Shown here: piece after piece, positions 43,471-54,394 of the stretch
Position numbering within the stretch: position 1 is the first letter of the stretch
Layout: every line of letters begins with the position of its first letter
DNA from: Adenophora triphylla var. japonica
Taxonomy: Eukaryota; Streptophyta; Magnoliopsida; Asterales; Campanulaceae
Length of the DNA: 64,000 nt
Reading direction: 5' to 3'
Assembly (NCBI GenBank): GCA_022495995.1
Contig: JAFEMH010001238.1
Coordinates: forward strand, 248,001 to 312,000
Notes under the pieces: model-generated
The model's input: the letters and a program-made list of their open reading frames with translations, nothing else
What the model was told of the DNA's origin: nothing
Databases searched by the model: none
Program-made: the position numbers and the translations under genes

Positions 43471-45504
43471 ATGCCTGATGTGCCTACTTTTATATTTGAT
43501 GCGGACAAATCTATGTTCGGTTTACATGTTATTTCTGCTTTAAAGACTAGAAAGATGCTATCTAAGGGGTGTGCGGGGTACTTGGCTTATGTGGTAGATT
43601 CCAATAAGAAGTCCCCCGAGTTAGCTCATGTCCCGGTTGTTAATGAATTTAGTGATGTGTTTTCTAGTGAGTACTCTATGCCTCCGGATCGTGAGGTAGA
43701 GTTCTGTATTGACCTAGTGCCCGGTACCGCACCTATCTCTAAAGCACCCTATAGAATGGCTCCGGCCGAGTTAAAAGAGTTGAAGGTCCAATTGCAAGAA
43801 TTGCTAGACCGGGGTTTTATTCGCCCAAGTGTGTCTCCGTGGGGAGCACCGGTTTTATTTGTTAGGAAAAAGGATGGTACCTTACGATTATGTATTGATT
43901 ATCGTTTGTTGAACCAAGCCACCATAAAGAATAAATATCCTCTTCCGCATATAGATGATTTGTTCGACCAACTTCAAGGTTCCGTTATCTACTCTAAACT
44001 TGACTTGAGAAGCGGATACCATCAGTTGAAGATTAGATCTGATGATATTGCCAAGACAGCTTTTCGAACAAGATATGGTCATTATGAGTTTGTTGTGATG
44101 CCTTTCGGGTTGACTAATGCACCAGCCGTATTCATGGATATGATGAACCGTATTTTCAAGCCTTATCTTGACAGCTTTTTGGTGGTATTCATAGATGACA
44201 TCCTTGTTTATTCTAAGTCCCAAGAGGAGCATGAAAAGCATTTGAGGATTGTCTTGTCAGTTCTTCGTGAGAATCAGTTGTATGCCAAGTTCAGTAAGTG
44301 CGAGTTTTGGCTTGAGCAGATTTCTTTCTTGGGGCATGTAGTGTCGAGTTCGGGAATTTCCGTGGATCCTTCAAAAATTGAAGCCGTGGTTAATTGGAAG
44401 CAACCTTCGACTGTGACTGAGGTTCGTAGTTTTCTTGGTTTGGCGGGGTATTATCGAAGGTTCATTGAAGGGTTTTCTCGAATTGCGACTCCGTTGACTA
44501 GGTTGACTCGGAAAGATGTGTCGTTCGTATGGGATTTCAAGTGTGAAGCAAGTTTCAATGAGTTGAAGAAGAGGTTGACAACGGCTCCTATTCTTACCCT
44601 TCCGGATGGTTGTGAGAATTTTGTGATTTATAGTGATGCCTCGAAGGCGGGATTGGGATGTGTACTAATGCAAAATGGGAAAGTGATTGCGTATGCCTCT
44701 AGGAAGTTATCACCGGCGGAACAGAATTACCCTACTCATAACATGGAATTGGCGGCGATTGTGTTTGCGTTGCATAAGTGAAAGCATTAACTTTATGGGG
44801 CAAAATTTGAGATATTCACCGACCATAAGAGTTTGAAATATTTGTTTACCCAAAAGGAGTTGAATAACCGACAAAGGAGATGGCTAGAGTTCTTGAAAGA
44901 TTTTGATTGTATAATTTCTTATCATCCGGGGAAGGCCAATGTTGTGGCGGATGCGATTAGCCGAAAGGCTTATGTGACAGCTTTGAGTATCCAAGAGTTG
45001 AGGAGTGAAGTATTACTTGCGAATGTGCGAGCCGTTCCTACATTGTATGGAGATTTGAAGGAAGCTCAACAAAGTGATCCGGAGTTAAAGAAAATTTTGG
45101 GACAAGTGCAAGATGGGAAAGCCGGGGAATTTGCGTTGAATAGGGATGGGATTTTAACCTTCCAAGGGAGAATTTGCGTTCCTTCATCACCGGAAATTAA
45201 GAGGCGTGTTTTAGCGGATGGTCATAAGTCCAAGTTTGCGATTCATCCGGGTAGTACCAAAATGTATCAAGACTTGAAGCGTGGGTATTGGTGGAATGGA
45301 ATGAAAAGGGAAATTGCGGATTATGTCTCTAAGTGTTTAACTTGTCAACAAATTAAGGCCGAACATCAGAGACCAACAGGATTACTTCAACCATTGGATA
45401 TTCCGGAATGGAAATGGGAAGGGATCTTGATGGATTTTGCTTTGGGTTTGCCTCTCTTACCGCGAAGAAGATGGATGCTATTTGGGTTATTGTGGATAGA
45501 TTGA
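43471..45504 (+). pseudogene. Chromovirus RT, RNase H and integrase N-terminus
   Basis: [58 protein letters not shown] and active site [12 protein letters not shown] (near 44190). RNase [17 protein letters not shown] (near 44620). A stop at 44779 (HK*KH, usually HKWKH) interrupts RNase H. Integrase starts with the HHCC zinc finger ending [14 protein letters not shown] (near 45340). The frame shifts near 45480. The YxDD-equivalent FIDD is typical of gypsy elements. Confidence 0.93.
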
Positions 45505-46490
45505 CAAAGTCGGCTCATTTTCTTCCGGTGTCAACCAAGTTCTCGATGGAGAAGTTAGCCCCGTTGTATATGAAGGAGATTGTTAGACTTCACGGGGTTC
45601 CGGTTAGCATTGTTTCTGACAGAGATCCGAGATTCACTTCTAGATTTTGGAGAGCATTGCATGAAGCCTTGGGTTCTAAATTATGTTTTAGTATGGCGTT
45701 TCATCCTCAAACTGACGATCGGTCTGAGAGAACCATTCAGATACTTGAGGATATGTTACGGGCTTGTGTGATGGATTTTCAATTGTCTTGGGAAGATCAT
45801 TTACCGTTAGTTGAGTTTGCCTACAACAACAGTTATCAGTCTAGTATTGAGATGGCTCCGTATGAGGCATTGTATGGAAGAAAGTGTAGATCTCCGATGT
45901 GTTGGGACGAGGTTGGTGAAGCAAGACTTTGGGTCCCGGATTTGGTTAGAGATTCAACGGAGAAGATCAAGGTGATTCGGGATAGATTGAAGACGGCTCA
46001 GAGTAGGCAGAAAAGCTACGCCGACAATAGAAGACGGGAATCATCTTTTCAGGTGGGTGACTTCGTATTCTTGAAGGTCTCTCCGATGACGAGAATTAAA
46101 AGGTTTGGTAATAAGGGTAAATTGGCTCCGAGGTTTGTTGGTCCGTTTGAGATTCTAGAAAAGATTGGGGATTTGGCTTACCGGTTGGCGTTACCTCCCT
46201 CATTTTCTTTTCTTCATGATGTATTTCACGTTTCGATGTTGAGGAAGTATTGTCATGATCCTTCCCATATTTTGAGTTCTCCCCCCGATGAGATTCAAGC
46301 AGATATGTCTTATGTTGAGGAACCATTGAGAGTCTTGGAGTTCCAAGTTAATGAGTTGAGGACTAAGAGCATCCTGATAGTGAAAGTTCTATGGAAGAAT
46401 CATACCATTGAGGAAGCAACGTGGGAGCTAGAGTCGGAAATGAGAACGAAGTACCCTTGGTTGTTTGAGCATCCAAGTAAGTCTTTTTAA
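45408..46490 (+). pseudogene. Chromovirus integrase core and C-terminal chromodomain
   Basis: Continues the polyprotein in another frame after the shift near 45480. The integrase core has [40 protein letters not shown] and AFHPQTDDRSERTIQILEDM (the usual GQSER reads DRSER). The C-terminal domain has VGDFVFLKVSPM and FLHDVFHVSMLRKY. At the end is a chromodomain with KVLWKNHTIEEATWELESEM, which in this lineage directs integration into heterochromatin. 360 codons are open, ending at 46490 just before the polypurine tract. Confidence 0.93.
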
Positions 46491-46511
46491 AATTCGGGAC
46501 GAATTTTCTTT

Positions 46512-46524
46512 AAGGGGGAGTGAG
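46512..46524 (+). promoter_or_regulatory. Polypurine tract of the chromovirus
   Basis: AAGGGGGAGTGAG directly precedes the 3' LTR start TGTAACGACC. Confidence 0.85.
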
Positions 46525-48627
46525 TGTAACGACCCTAACCCTAGGCACTAATTTTAGAATCATATTATATGCTTTTAATATTAATGTTAACTTTATGTGT
46601 TTATTTTATGTCTTTAATTTCTTATGTTAAGAAGAGATGATTGGGAAATAATTTTAAAACATTAGGATTGGAAGGGAAATTAAATAAAGCATCTTGGGGG
46701 GGGGGAAATATAAAAATAGAAAATAGATAAAGTATGAAATGAGGTTAAAGTGTGTAGGGCAAAGATATTGGAGTAAGGGGTTTAGTTTTAATACCTTAGA
46801 ACTTGGGGGGCTTGTTGGCATATTATTGAAAGACTTAAATTAATTGGAAGTATGGGAGACCATACTCCTACCCCTATTTCCCTCACCCTCTTCATTGACC
46901 TCCTCACCCTTCCCTCATCTTCTTCATTCTCCTCCATTCCATCCATGGAAGCTCTCTTCTAGAAACCTTCCTTTCAAATTATTTCCAAGTTAAATCCTTC
47001 TCCATTTTCCAATCCAATTGTACTTTCGTGTTTGGGGCAACTAGGAGAGTTTATCAAGCTAAGAAGATACTCATTCCATCCTATAATTCTAAGGTGAGTT
47101 ATTATGACCCTTCCTTTTATTAAATGTTCATGATCTATTGGATGTTGTTATTTTTATCATATTGTTGGTTGAGTGCTTGGGAACCTTTCTTGGTGTAGAG
47201 AAATGTTTAATGACCTTAGATGTAAGGTTTAGGTTCATGGAAGTTGACAAAGAAACAAGAGAATGGTTTAAATGGAAGTAACAAGGTTAAATATGAAATG
47301 GGTGGTTTAAGGGGTAAAACAACTAAGCATTAAATATATTAAATCGATCTTATGTGATTAGGAATGAGTTAGTATGAGAGTGGTGAAGTTAGAAATCCCT
47401 TTTAGGTTCACCAATTAGAAGAAGCTTGGTACAAGTTTTGGTTCTTGGGAATTCCTAAGGAAATCTACTACTGCTACCTGTTTTTGGTCGTGGCACGAGT
47501 CGTGCCCACTGGCACGAGTCGTGCCCATGGCCAACTCGTGGATACGACTCGTGAAATTGGAGTCAAATCGTTCTGAACAACTTAAGGTTGAAATAGCACG
47601 AGTCGTGCCCTAAGGCACGAGTCGTGCTCTGTGGAAGTAACGAGTCGTGCTTGCCAAGGGTCGCATGAATCTGAGAAAGGCCAACTTTGGAGCCATTTAA
47701 ACCTATTCAAACTAGAACCAAAATGAAATATCTTTAACCTAGATTAAAGTAGAATACTTTGGCTACACAATGACATCTTAAGTGATCAAAATGGAATTGG
47801 GGAAGTACTTTAAATATTTCTTGGAAAACGCTTGGCAGCCTAGTTTGGCAACTTGACAAATGTGATTCCAACTTGGTAGATTTAACTTGGACCTTTATAG
47901 AGGCCATGTATTGTTGTATGATGACTATGTAGGGTGGGTTGATGATACCTTATTGCCTTACTTGAGTTCATATTCATTGATTATATTATGCATAGTGTGT
48001 TGAATAAATGTTGCACTATGATATTGGTTGAACATGAGTATATTTTACCATGTGGTTATATTGCTTATCCCCTTTGTGGATTATATTTCAAGTAACTATT
48101 ATGTGCTTGATAATGTGTTAATCAGCTGATGTTGGGGGTATAACATAATACTATCAATTATGGAAGTGTGACCTAATGTGATCGGATTATGTTATATCTG
48201 TGACCGTCCCCTCCTGTGGCCACAGGTCGGGGTTATAGCATCTGTATTGAGCCAAAAGCCTTACAGAGTTGCTACTATCTTATATGGTTCCCTGAGAAAT
48301 GGGTCTTATAAGATGTGAGTATTGCTTAAGAAGCTCACCTAAGATTGGGTTTTATTTTCCAATGTTGAACGACTATTGTTCAGACGGAAAAGGTAAACCA
48401 AGGTAATGTAAAGTGTTTACAGCTTTTGTAACTAAACAGATGAATACATTCAAAGTTGGTCAACTCTTCCTCCAATGTGGAGAGGAGTGGAGTTATTTTG
48501 AAATGGTTATGTAAATTGTGATTATGTTTGAAAGTTAAATCAAAGTTTTAAAAGTTTAGGTGATTTGAGTTAGTTTGAGAACGCTCCAGCTCGGGACACG
48601 TGTAGGTTCCGGGTCGGGGTCCTCACA
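46525..48627 (+). repeat. 3' LTR of the chromovirus (2103 bp, internally deleted)
   Basis: Matches the 5' LTR but lacks about 278 bp corresponding to 41486-41763, between two CTTTT words, and about 30 bp corresponding to the stretch around 37220-37260. Near-palindromes are at 47492-47506, 47511-47525, 47595-47609 and 47614-47628. Confidence 0.92.
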
Positions 48628-49752
48628 ATTAATGTTATTTTGAATTATATGTTCTTGTCGAATTTCAGACACAAGAGCTTGATTTTCGATAGGAACTATA
48701 GGAAGAGGTATATAAATGGATTCCTCCTCTAACTCTTCAAATTCAAAATTACTATTCAAATTTTCCCCTCTAAAATCTACATCCTCAAAAAATCTAGCAT
48801 TTCCCATCTCAAAAAATGTTCTAATTTTTGGGTCATAGAATTTATATCCCCTAGATCTCTCAGCATACCCTACAAAATAGCTACTAACAGTTTTAGGGTC
48901 TAGTTTGCCCTCATTAAGCCTATAAGGCCTAGCTTCTGCTGGACACCCCCATACATGAAGATGATTTAAGGACGGTTTCTTATTCGTCCATAACTCATAA
49001 GGGGTTTTGTCGGTAGCCTTTGAAGGTGCTCTATTGAGAATATAAGCTGCGGTTTTTAATGCGTCGCCCCATAATGAGTGAGGTAAAGAAGTACAAGAAA
49101 TCATACTTCTTACCATATCCTTAAGGGTTCTATTTCGTCTCTCGGCTACACCATTCATATTGGGTTTCCCCGGCATGGTGTAGTGAGGGACAATCCCACA
49201 CTCTTCTATAAAGCGAACAAAAGGACCCGGACGTTGTTCTCCCGAACCGTCATTTCGTCCGTAGTATTCACCACCACGATCGGATCTAACGTTCTTAATA
49301 TTCTTTCCAAGTTGATTTTCAACTTCGGCCTTAAAAGACTTGAAAACGTCCAAAGATTGAGACTTTTCATAAAGTAAATAAATATATCCATAACGAGAGA
49401 AATCATCTATAAACGTGATGAAATATGTTTGACCGTTCCATGAAGGGGTGGTGAATGGTCCACATATATCCGTATGAATAAGTTCTAAGACGTTTGAGGC
49501 TCTCAAGGATTCTGTGCCTTTAGTGTTTGTAAATTTACCTTTGAGGCATTCAATACAAAAGTTATTTTCCGGAGTATCAAGTTTGTGTAATATTCCCTCG
49601 GACACAAGCTTGTCAATTATCCTTTTAGAGATATGACCCAAACGCCTATGCCATAAGGTATAAGAATTTTTACTTGAAAACTTTCGTTTTGTGCCTCTAG
49701 AGTTAGTTTCATTATTATGGGACTCATTTATTGACTTGACTGTGTCAAGCAA
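48556..49752 (-). pseudogene. Copia integrase (minus-strand element)
   Basis: The main frame (about 398 codons) has the HHCC finger [17 protein letters not shown]...FCIECLKGK (near 49650-49560) and the core [54 protein letters not shown] and [20 protein letters not shown] (D, D and E all present). It ends with [16 protein letters not shown]. The last codons (48556-48627) run into the chromovirus LTR. The continuation is at 35997. It is the best-preserved part of this copia. Confidence 0.92.
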
Positions 49753-50163
49753 ATAAAGATTATCAACATAAGATAAAATACTAGTACCAAAAAGCTTTGA
49801 ATTGAAATATAAATCACATTTATTATTACCAAAGAAACTGGAATATCCTTCCCTATCTATCTAAGGTAGTGATTGAGACCAAATTCTGTCTAAAAGACGG
49901 TATAATAAATGTATTATTCAAAACTAAAAAATAACCAGTACTTAAAGATAATCTAAATGTACCTATGCCTAAAACTTCCACCCGCTTTCCAGCTCCCATG
50001 TAGATATATCTTTCATCTTCATTGGGTGTTCGATAGTTCAGGCAACCCTACATACATGAACTTATGTGAGTTGTTGCACCAGAATCCAACCACCATGTAT
50101 ACGAAGGAATTGAAACTAAATTTGCCACAGTACAAACAAGGCCAAATGACATACCTTTCTTAA
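49753..50163 (-). pseudogene. Copia protease region (minus-strand element)
   Basis: Contains WWLDSGATTHISS (near 50095), the aspartic protease active site of copia elements, between the zinc knuckle and the integrase. Several stops follow, so the stretch is broken although the catalytic motif is intact. Confidence 0.75.
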
Positions 50164-50164
50164 T

Positions 50165-50953
50165 TCACCATTGGCGATACTTAGGGCAGTCGTACTTCAT
50201 GTGAGTAAGGTCCTTGCAAAAGAAGCACTTCTTCACTTTATGATCATTGAATGATCCCTTTGGCTTCTTAGTTGCAACCGCAATCTCTTTCCCTTTTTTC
50301 TTTGTTCCATGAGAAGAGGTAGATGCTAAATGAGCACTTTCGGGTTTTGCATGTTTCAATCTATCTTCCTCCTTCGTCACATGTGAAATTAATTCATTAA
50401 TATTCCACTTGTCCTTTTGACAATTATAGGTCATTTCAAAATGACCAAATTGCGGAGGGAGAGAAATTAAAGCCAAACGCACAAGCAAATCTCCCGATAA
50501 GTCCAACTTGAGTGCCTTTAATTTTGTTGATAGGTGAAACATTTCCATTATGTACTCCCTTAAGTTTCCATTACCCTTATAACTCATGGAAACAAGCTTC
50601 CTTAAGGTAGCACTTATTTCCGATTTTTCACTTTTTGCAAAGCGTTCCTCTAGGGTATCCAGAAAACCTTTAGCACCAACATCCTCGAAGACACTGTTCA
50701 GAAATGTCTCCGGGACTGCATTTCTCATGATACTTAGGCTCACACGATTAGAATGGTTCCACCTCTCTAGACTTAAGCAGTCTTTCGCAGTGCTTTTGTC
50801 AGTGAGAGGGGCGGGACTTGGTTCTCTTAATGCGAGATCAAGGTCCATACATCCTAAGATCATTGTCATCTTATTTTTCCAAGTTTTGAAATTAGTCCCG
50901 GTAAGCATCGGAACATTGTTCACGGCAGTAGTTATAGAAGAAGCATTAATCAA
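50165..50953 (-). CDS. Copia gag (minus-strand element), open frame
   Basis: 262 codons from ATG 50953 (MINASSITTAVNNVPMLTGT). It has the copia gag core, NFKTWKNKMTMILGCMDLDL, ERFAKSEKSEISATLRKLVS and MSYKGNGNLREYIMEMFHLS, a Lys-rich linker, and a zinc knuckle CFFCKDLTHMKYDC near its end. It stops after KYRQW; the protease lies in another frame downstream. The capsid-like protein would form virus-like particles. This is the only intact structural frame of the copia. It is preceded by a long 1.3-kb leader with repeated palindromes. Confidence 0.85.
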   Translation of the reverse strand: MINASSITTAVNNVPMLTGTNFKTWKNKMTMILGCMDLDLALREPSPAPLTDKSTAKDCLSLERWNHSNRVSLSIMRNAVPETFLNSVFEDVGAKGFLDTLEERFAKSEKSEISATLRKLVSMSYKGNGNLREYIMEMFHLSTKLKALKLDLSGDLLVRLALISLPPQFGHFEMTYNCQKDKWNINELISHVTKEEDRLKHAKPESAHLASTSSHGTKKKGKEIAVATKKPKGSFNDHKVKKCFFCKDLTHMKYDCPKYRQW

Positions 50954-52256
50954 ATCTGTTGGTAAAGAACAAAGAATGAATACAAAACATGTATAAGTAC
51001 TACATAATGATTAATTATATCAAATGAATTCCATCAAAAAGATAATTAACATGACATCAAAACTAATCTTTAGATTGCGAACTGATTCATAATTTAAATT
51101 ATCTTAGGGTAATAAATGACTTTAAACAACACATTTCAAATACTTGCCTTCCTTTGGGCCGTTTCAAGTACAAAAAATGTCCTAATATTTAACGTATTTG
51201 TTAACCGACAATAAAGAATATACACAGCTCATTTTAAATACCCGCCTTCCTTTGGGATAGTTCAAAGTATTCAAAATGACCAAACGTTTTATTCAATTAC
51301 TACCCCATGAATGCAAATATTTAGTCAATAACAAGATATCCTTTGGGAAATTCATATTACCACATATCAATAAGAACATCCATCACTTTAACAAATTTCA
51401 TTTTAAATAAGGTAAATTACTTTGGCAACAATATTATTTAAACAATGAATAAATTTGTTTAAGCATACAATTAATCATACTTTAGGGCACAAATTAATGT
51501 GTACTTTACTCAAATAATGAATGAAAATTGATCAAAATAGCAAAAGATTGAAAAATTAAAAATCTGGCCTAAATAAGTCTTGCTCGGCCGAGTCAAGAAA
51601 AGTGCTCGGCCGAGCAAGAGATTCCAGAAAACATCCCTTTTGGCTCCCTTACGCTCGGCCGAGTATTAGCGAGCATCAAGTCTTGCTCGGTCGAGCCAAG
51701 GAAAGTGCTCGGTCGAGTAAGAGTCTCCAGAGAATACCCATTTTAGCTTCATTATGCTCGACCGAGTCCTTAGGGTGCTCGGCCGAGCATCATGACTGTT
51801 GGATGCCACCTTTTCAAAAAAAATCAAACGTTGTGCTGATCCAAATGTGGTGCTCGGCCGAGTCAAGGGGAGTGCTCGGCCGAGCAGACCCTGAATGTCA
51901 ATTTTTTTCAGATTTTAACTATCAATCCTTAAATTAATGGTGAATCAATTTTCAACCAAAGCAAGTAGATCCGCATACTCACAACACATTTTTAAATGCG
52001 TGGCTATGCAATTGAACAAACTCACAACACATCCAATGATGGTGGCTATGTTCAAAATTAGGATAATCTTACATTAAGAATTGAAAGTCTCTTTGAGTAA
52101 AACCAGAATTTTTTATAATTATAATTTTTAACAAAATACTCTAGAAATGAATTAGAGTATTTACAGAACATCATAACAAAATGATGCAACAGGATTAAAA
52201 TCAAAAGAAAGCAAATCATACGCTAAATGAATTCAAACTTAATCCAAAACTTGAGA
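50954..52256 (-). other. Copia leader (between primer site and gag) with palindrome cluster
   Basis: About 1.3 kb, unusually long for a copia leader, with no convincing ORF. 51582-51885 holds nine GCTCGGCCGAG-type palindromes. 51100-51420 has loosely repeated CCTTCCTTTGGG(C/A)(C/T)(G/A)TTTCAA-like text. Confidence 0.6.
51582..51885. repeat. Cluster of nine GCTCGG(C/T)CGAG(C/T) palindromes
   Basis: Copies at 51582, 51604, 51653, 51685, 51707, 51756 (GCTCGACCGAGT), 51777, 51852 and 51874. Five or six are perfect or one base from perfect 12-bp palindromes. The first six belong to a tandem duplication of about 103 bp (51582-51684 and 51685-51787). Confidence 0.9.
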
Positions 52257-52271
52257 GGCTCTGACACCAAT
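52257..52271 (-). promoter_or_regulatory. Primer-binding site of the minus-strand copia
   Basis: The minus strand reads ATTGGTGTCAGAGCC next to the LTR end; TGGTGTCAGAGC is one base from the initiator tRNA-Met site. Confidence 0.85.
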
Positions 52272-52717
52272 TGTTGGAACATTTCTATTCCAATAACCCA
52301 AAACACTCAAGTCTAGATTAAGAAGAGAAGAAGATGAAGGCACAAGCGTAATACCTGTTGAGTCCATCTTGATGTTCTTGAAGAAGAAAGAATGTTAGGG
52401 TATGAAGTTCTTCTAAATGATAATGCCCACACTTGATCTTCTCTATGGATGAAGATAATTTTATGACTGAATTTTTATGATTGTAACAAGTGTCTCTAAT
52501 GGATGATGGATAGCCTTTATATAATAAGAGATGGGGCACTTCATTTAGGGACTACACCCTTTCACAAAGATGGTGGTGTGAAGTTACAATTATGCCCATC
52601 ATTTAATGGTACATACACCTAATGGAATTCTACATATTTAATCTATACTTTAACTTTATTAAATGATTATAACATATGGAATTAATCAACACATATTAAT
52701 TAATTCATGTTCTAACA
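52272..52717 (-). repeat. 5' LTR of the minus-strand copia element
   Basis: TGTTGGAACATTTC...CATGTTCTAACA on the plus strand, followed by the duplication GTTTG (52718-52722). Confidence 0.95.
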
Positions 52718-52722
52718 GTTTG

Positions 52723-52940
52723 AACTTATTAAAATTAAGATCAGACCAATATATCGGTTCTAGGATAATTTTGATTTTGTGATTCTATTTGGTGTTTGAA
52801 CTTATTAAAATTAGGATCAGACCAATATATCGGTTCTAGGATAATTTCGAACCAAAATCGAACTTATACTATTAGTTCGGCTCGATTTTGTCTGGTTTGA
52901 TCCGGTTTCATTGGTACGAACGGAAAAAACTTGAACACCC
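52723..52940. mobile_element. Right half of the GTGTTCA-ended repeat
   Basis: Ends TTGAACACCC at 52940, the inverse of GGGGTGTTCA at 32958. It holds a direct duplication of about 70 bp (GAACTTATTAAAATTA(A/G)GATC, CCAATATATCGGTTCTAGGA at 52722-52765 and 52798-52842). Confidence 0.4.
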
Positions 52941-54050
52941 TTATTGTCAATATAAAAAGGATTGTTATTTGCACACTAAATTATTGAGTATGATGATGCT
53001 AAAAATGCTCGGATCAGCTCAAATTCAGCAGCAGGTTGTATCATAGCAATTAAATAGCCTGGAAAAGATACAAACACGTAAACTAAGTCGGGGCTTCACC
53101 GGCAAAGGCCCTCCGGCGTGAGAGTAAGTATTTGTGTTTATAGGGAGAGAAATCAATTGACAAGAGTTTAGAGTCAAAAGATTGCATACCAAAATATGTG
53201 AATTATGGCTTTTTTATATCGGCATAGCAATGCATAATCCATGTTGAATAGGATTGCATATGGATAAGATATTAATCCAATGAGGATTATAAATGTTAAA
53301 TCCTTGATGAATAAGGAACCTTGTGAGATATGGTTATAATCCGAAGATGAATATAACATTTCACGGTCCATGTTTGAGTAGGATTGAATAAACTGCAATT
53401 CTGCACGTGCGTCGGTGAGGGCTTCCTCGGCTTTTAGGGCCTGGTCGTCTTAGATCATAACCAAGGAAGAGAGAGATAATAATGGGGAAACCCATTTATG
53501 AAGTTTATTTGATAACCGATGAGGGACTCCTCGTCGTCAAGGGGAGCCTTGCTCGGCCTTGGAGGGAGGCCTTCCTCGGCATTGACGGTAATGCCTCATC
53601 GGCATCCTTATTATTGGGTCGTGGTCATTATACGCCTACTATGTCCAGGTCGACACAGGGGAATGACGAGGAGGCCTGACGAGCAAAGGTAGGGTAGGCC
53701 CACTCCTTTTGTCGTAACTAATACTTGTATGGATTATATTTTTTGGCCCAATCCATTGGGCCTTGCCCGGTCATGGATCCACGTTCGTATCTCGATTTAT
53801 ACCGTTCAGTGGCCCCCGACTTCCTAGCTCGGCTATGCCAAGGAGGAAGTAGTGCTCTACCTCGGCCTAAATGAATTCGAACGGGCATTCCACGTGTCAC
53901 GAGGCGCTTTACATTCCGTCATTTCAAGTCGTACAATGATGGGACACGCCGCACGATATCTGACAGTCATCTTGGAAAACCACCTTTGCATTTAATGTGA
54001 TAGGAAAGGACGGCGCCCTTACCTGGATTCGACCCATACTCGTTCCTTGC
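52941..54050. other. Unassigned DNA upstream of the intron-bearing transposon gene
   Basis: No convincing ORF. From about 53400 the composition becomes GC-rich with words such as TTCCTCGGC and CTCGGCC that recur through the following gene, so this is probably its 5' region or an LTR of the same element. No LTR ends were identified. Confidence 0.4.
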
Positions 54051-54055
54051 TTGGG

Positions 54056-54063
54056 TATAAAAG
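54056..54063 (+). promoter_or_regulatory. TATA box of the PF04195-type gene
   Basis: TTGGGTATAAAAGCCAAAAC, about 330 bases upstream of the ATG at 54395. Confidence 0.55.
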
Positions 54064-54394
54064 CCAAAACCCAATACGATTTCAATCTTTTATCACTGTT
54101 TGAGTTTGAGAGCGAAATAGCAAGTTTGAATTTTACAAGGCTGTTCTTGATTTCTTGCCCAGATTCGTATCCTCGTACTTGATTTGTTTGTACATTTCCT
54201 TCATCACCCTCAATTTAAGGTATAAATCTCTTCTTTTCTTCTTATTTTCTGCAATTATCTTCAATTTCTGGGTTTTTGGTTGATGTTCTTGGTGGGTTTG
54301 GGAGAAAACCGCCATTGTTACTCTAATTTCAAGCTTTTCTTGAATTTCTTGAGTTTACTCTTGAACCCTACCATCTTCCTCCTCGTATTTAGAA

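Larger units (their letters stand above)
36066..48627 (+). mobile_element. Ty3/gypsy chromovirus (Tekay/Del type), nested in the copia element
   Basis: LTRs start TGTAACGACCCTAACCCTAG and end GGGGTCCTCACA (36066-41963 including an insertion; 46525-48627). The target duplication is ATTAA (36061-36065, 48628-48632). The primer site and polypurine tract are in place. The internal polyprotein has gag with two zinc knuckles, protease, RT, RNase H, integrase and a C-terminal chromodomain. The LTRs look about 98% identical outside indels, so it is younger than its copia host. Four stops and at least two frameshifts make it non-autonomous. Confidence 0.95.
33508..52717 (-). mobile_element. Ty1/copia retrotransposon on the minus strand, host of the nest
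   Basis: LTRs at 52272-52717 (5') and 33508-33954 (3') differ by about 15 substitutions and one indel over 446 bp by my count. The target duplication is GTTTG (33503-33507, 52718-52722). The primer site is next to the 5' LTR and a purine tract (AAGTGGGAGAT) next to the 3' LTR. Order on the minus strand: leader, gag, protease, integrase, RT, RNase H. A chromovirus (36066-48627) sits between integrase and RT. Without it the element is about 6.6 kb. Confidence 0.95.
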
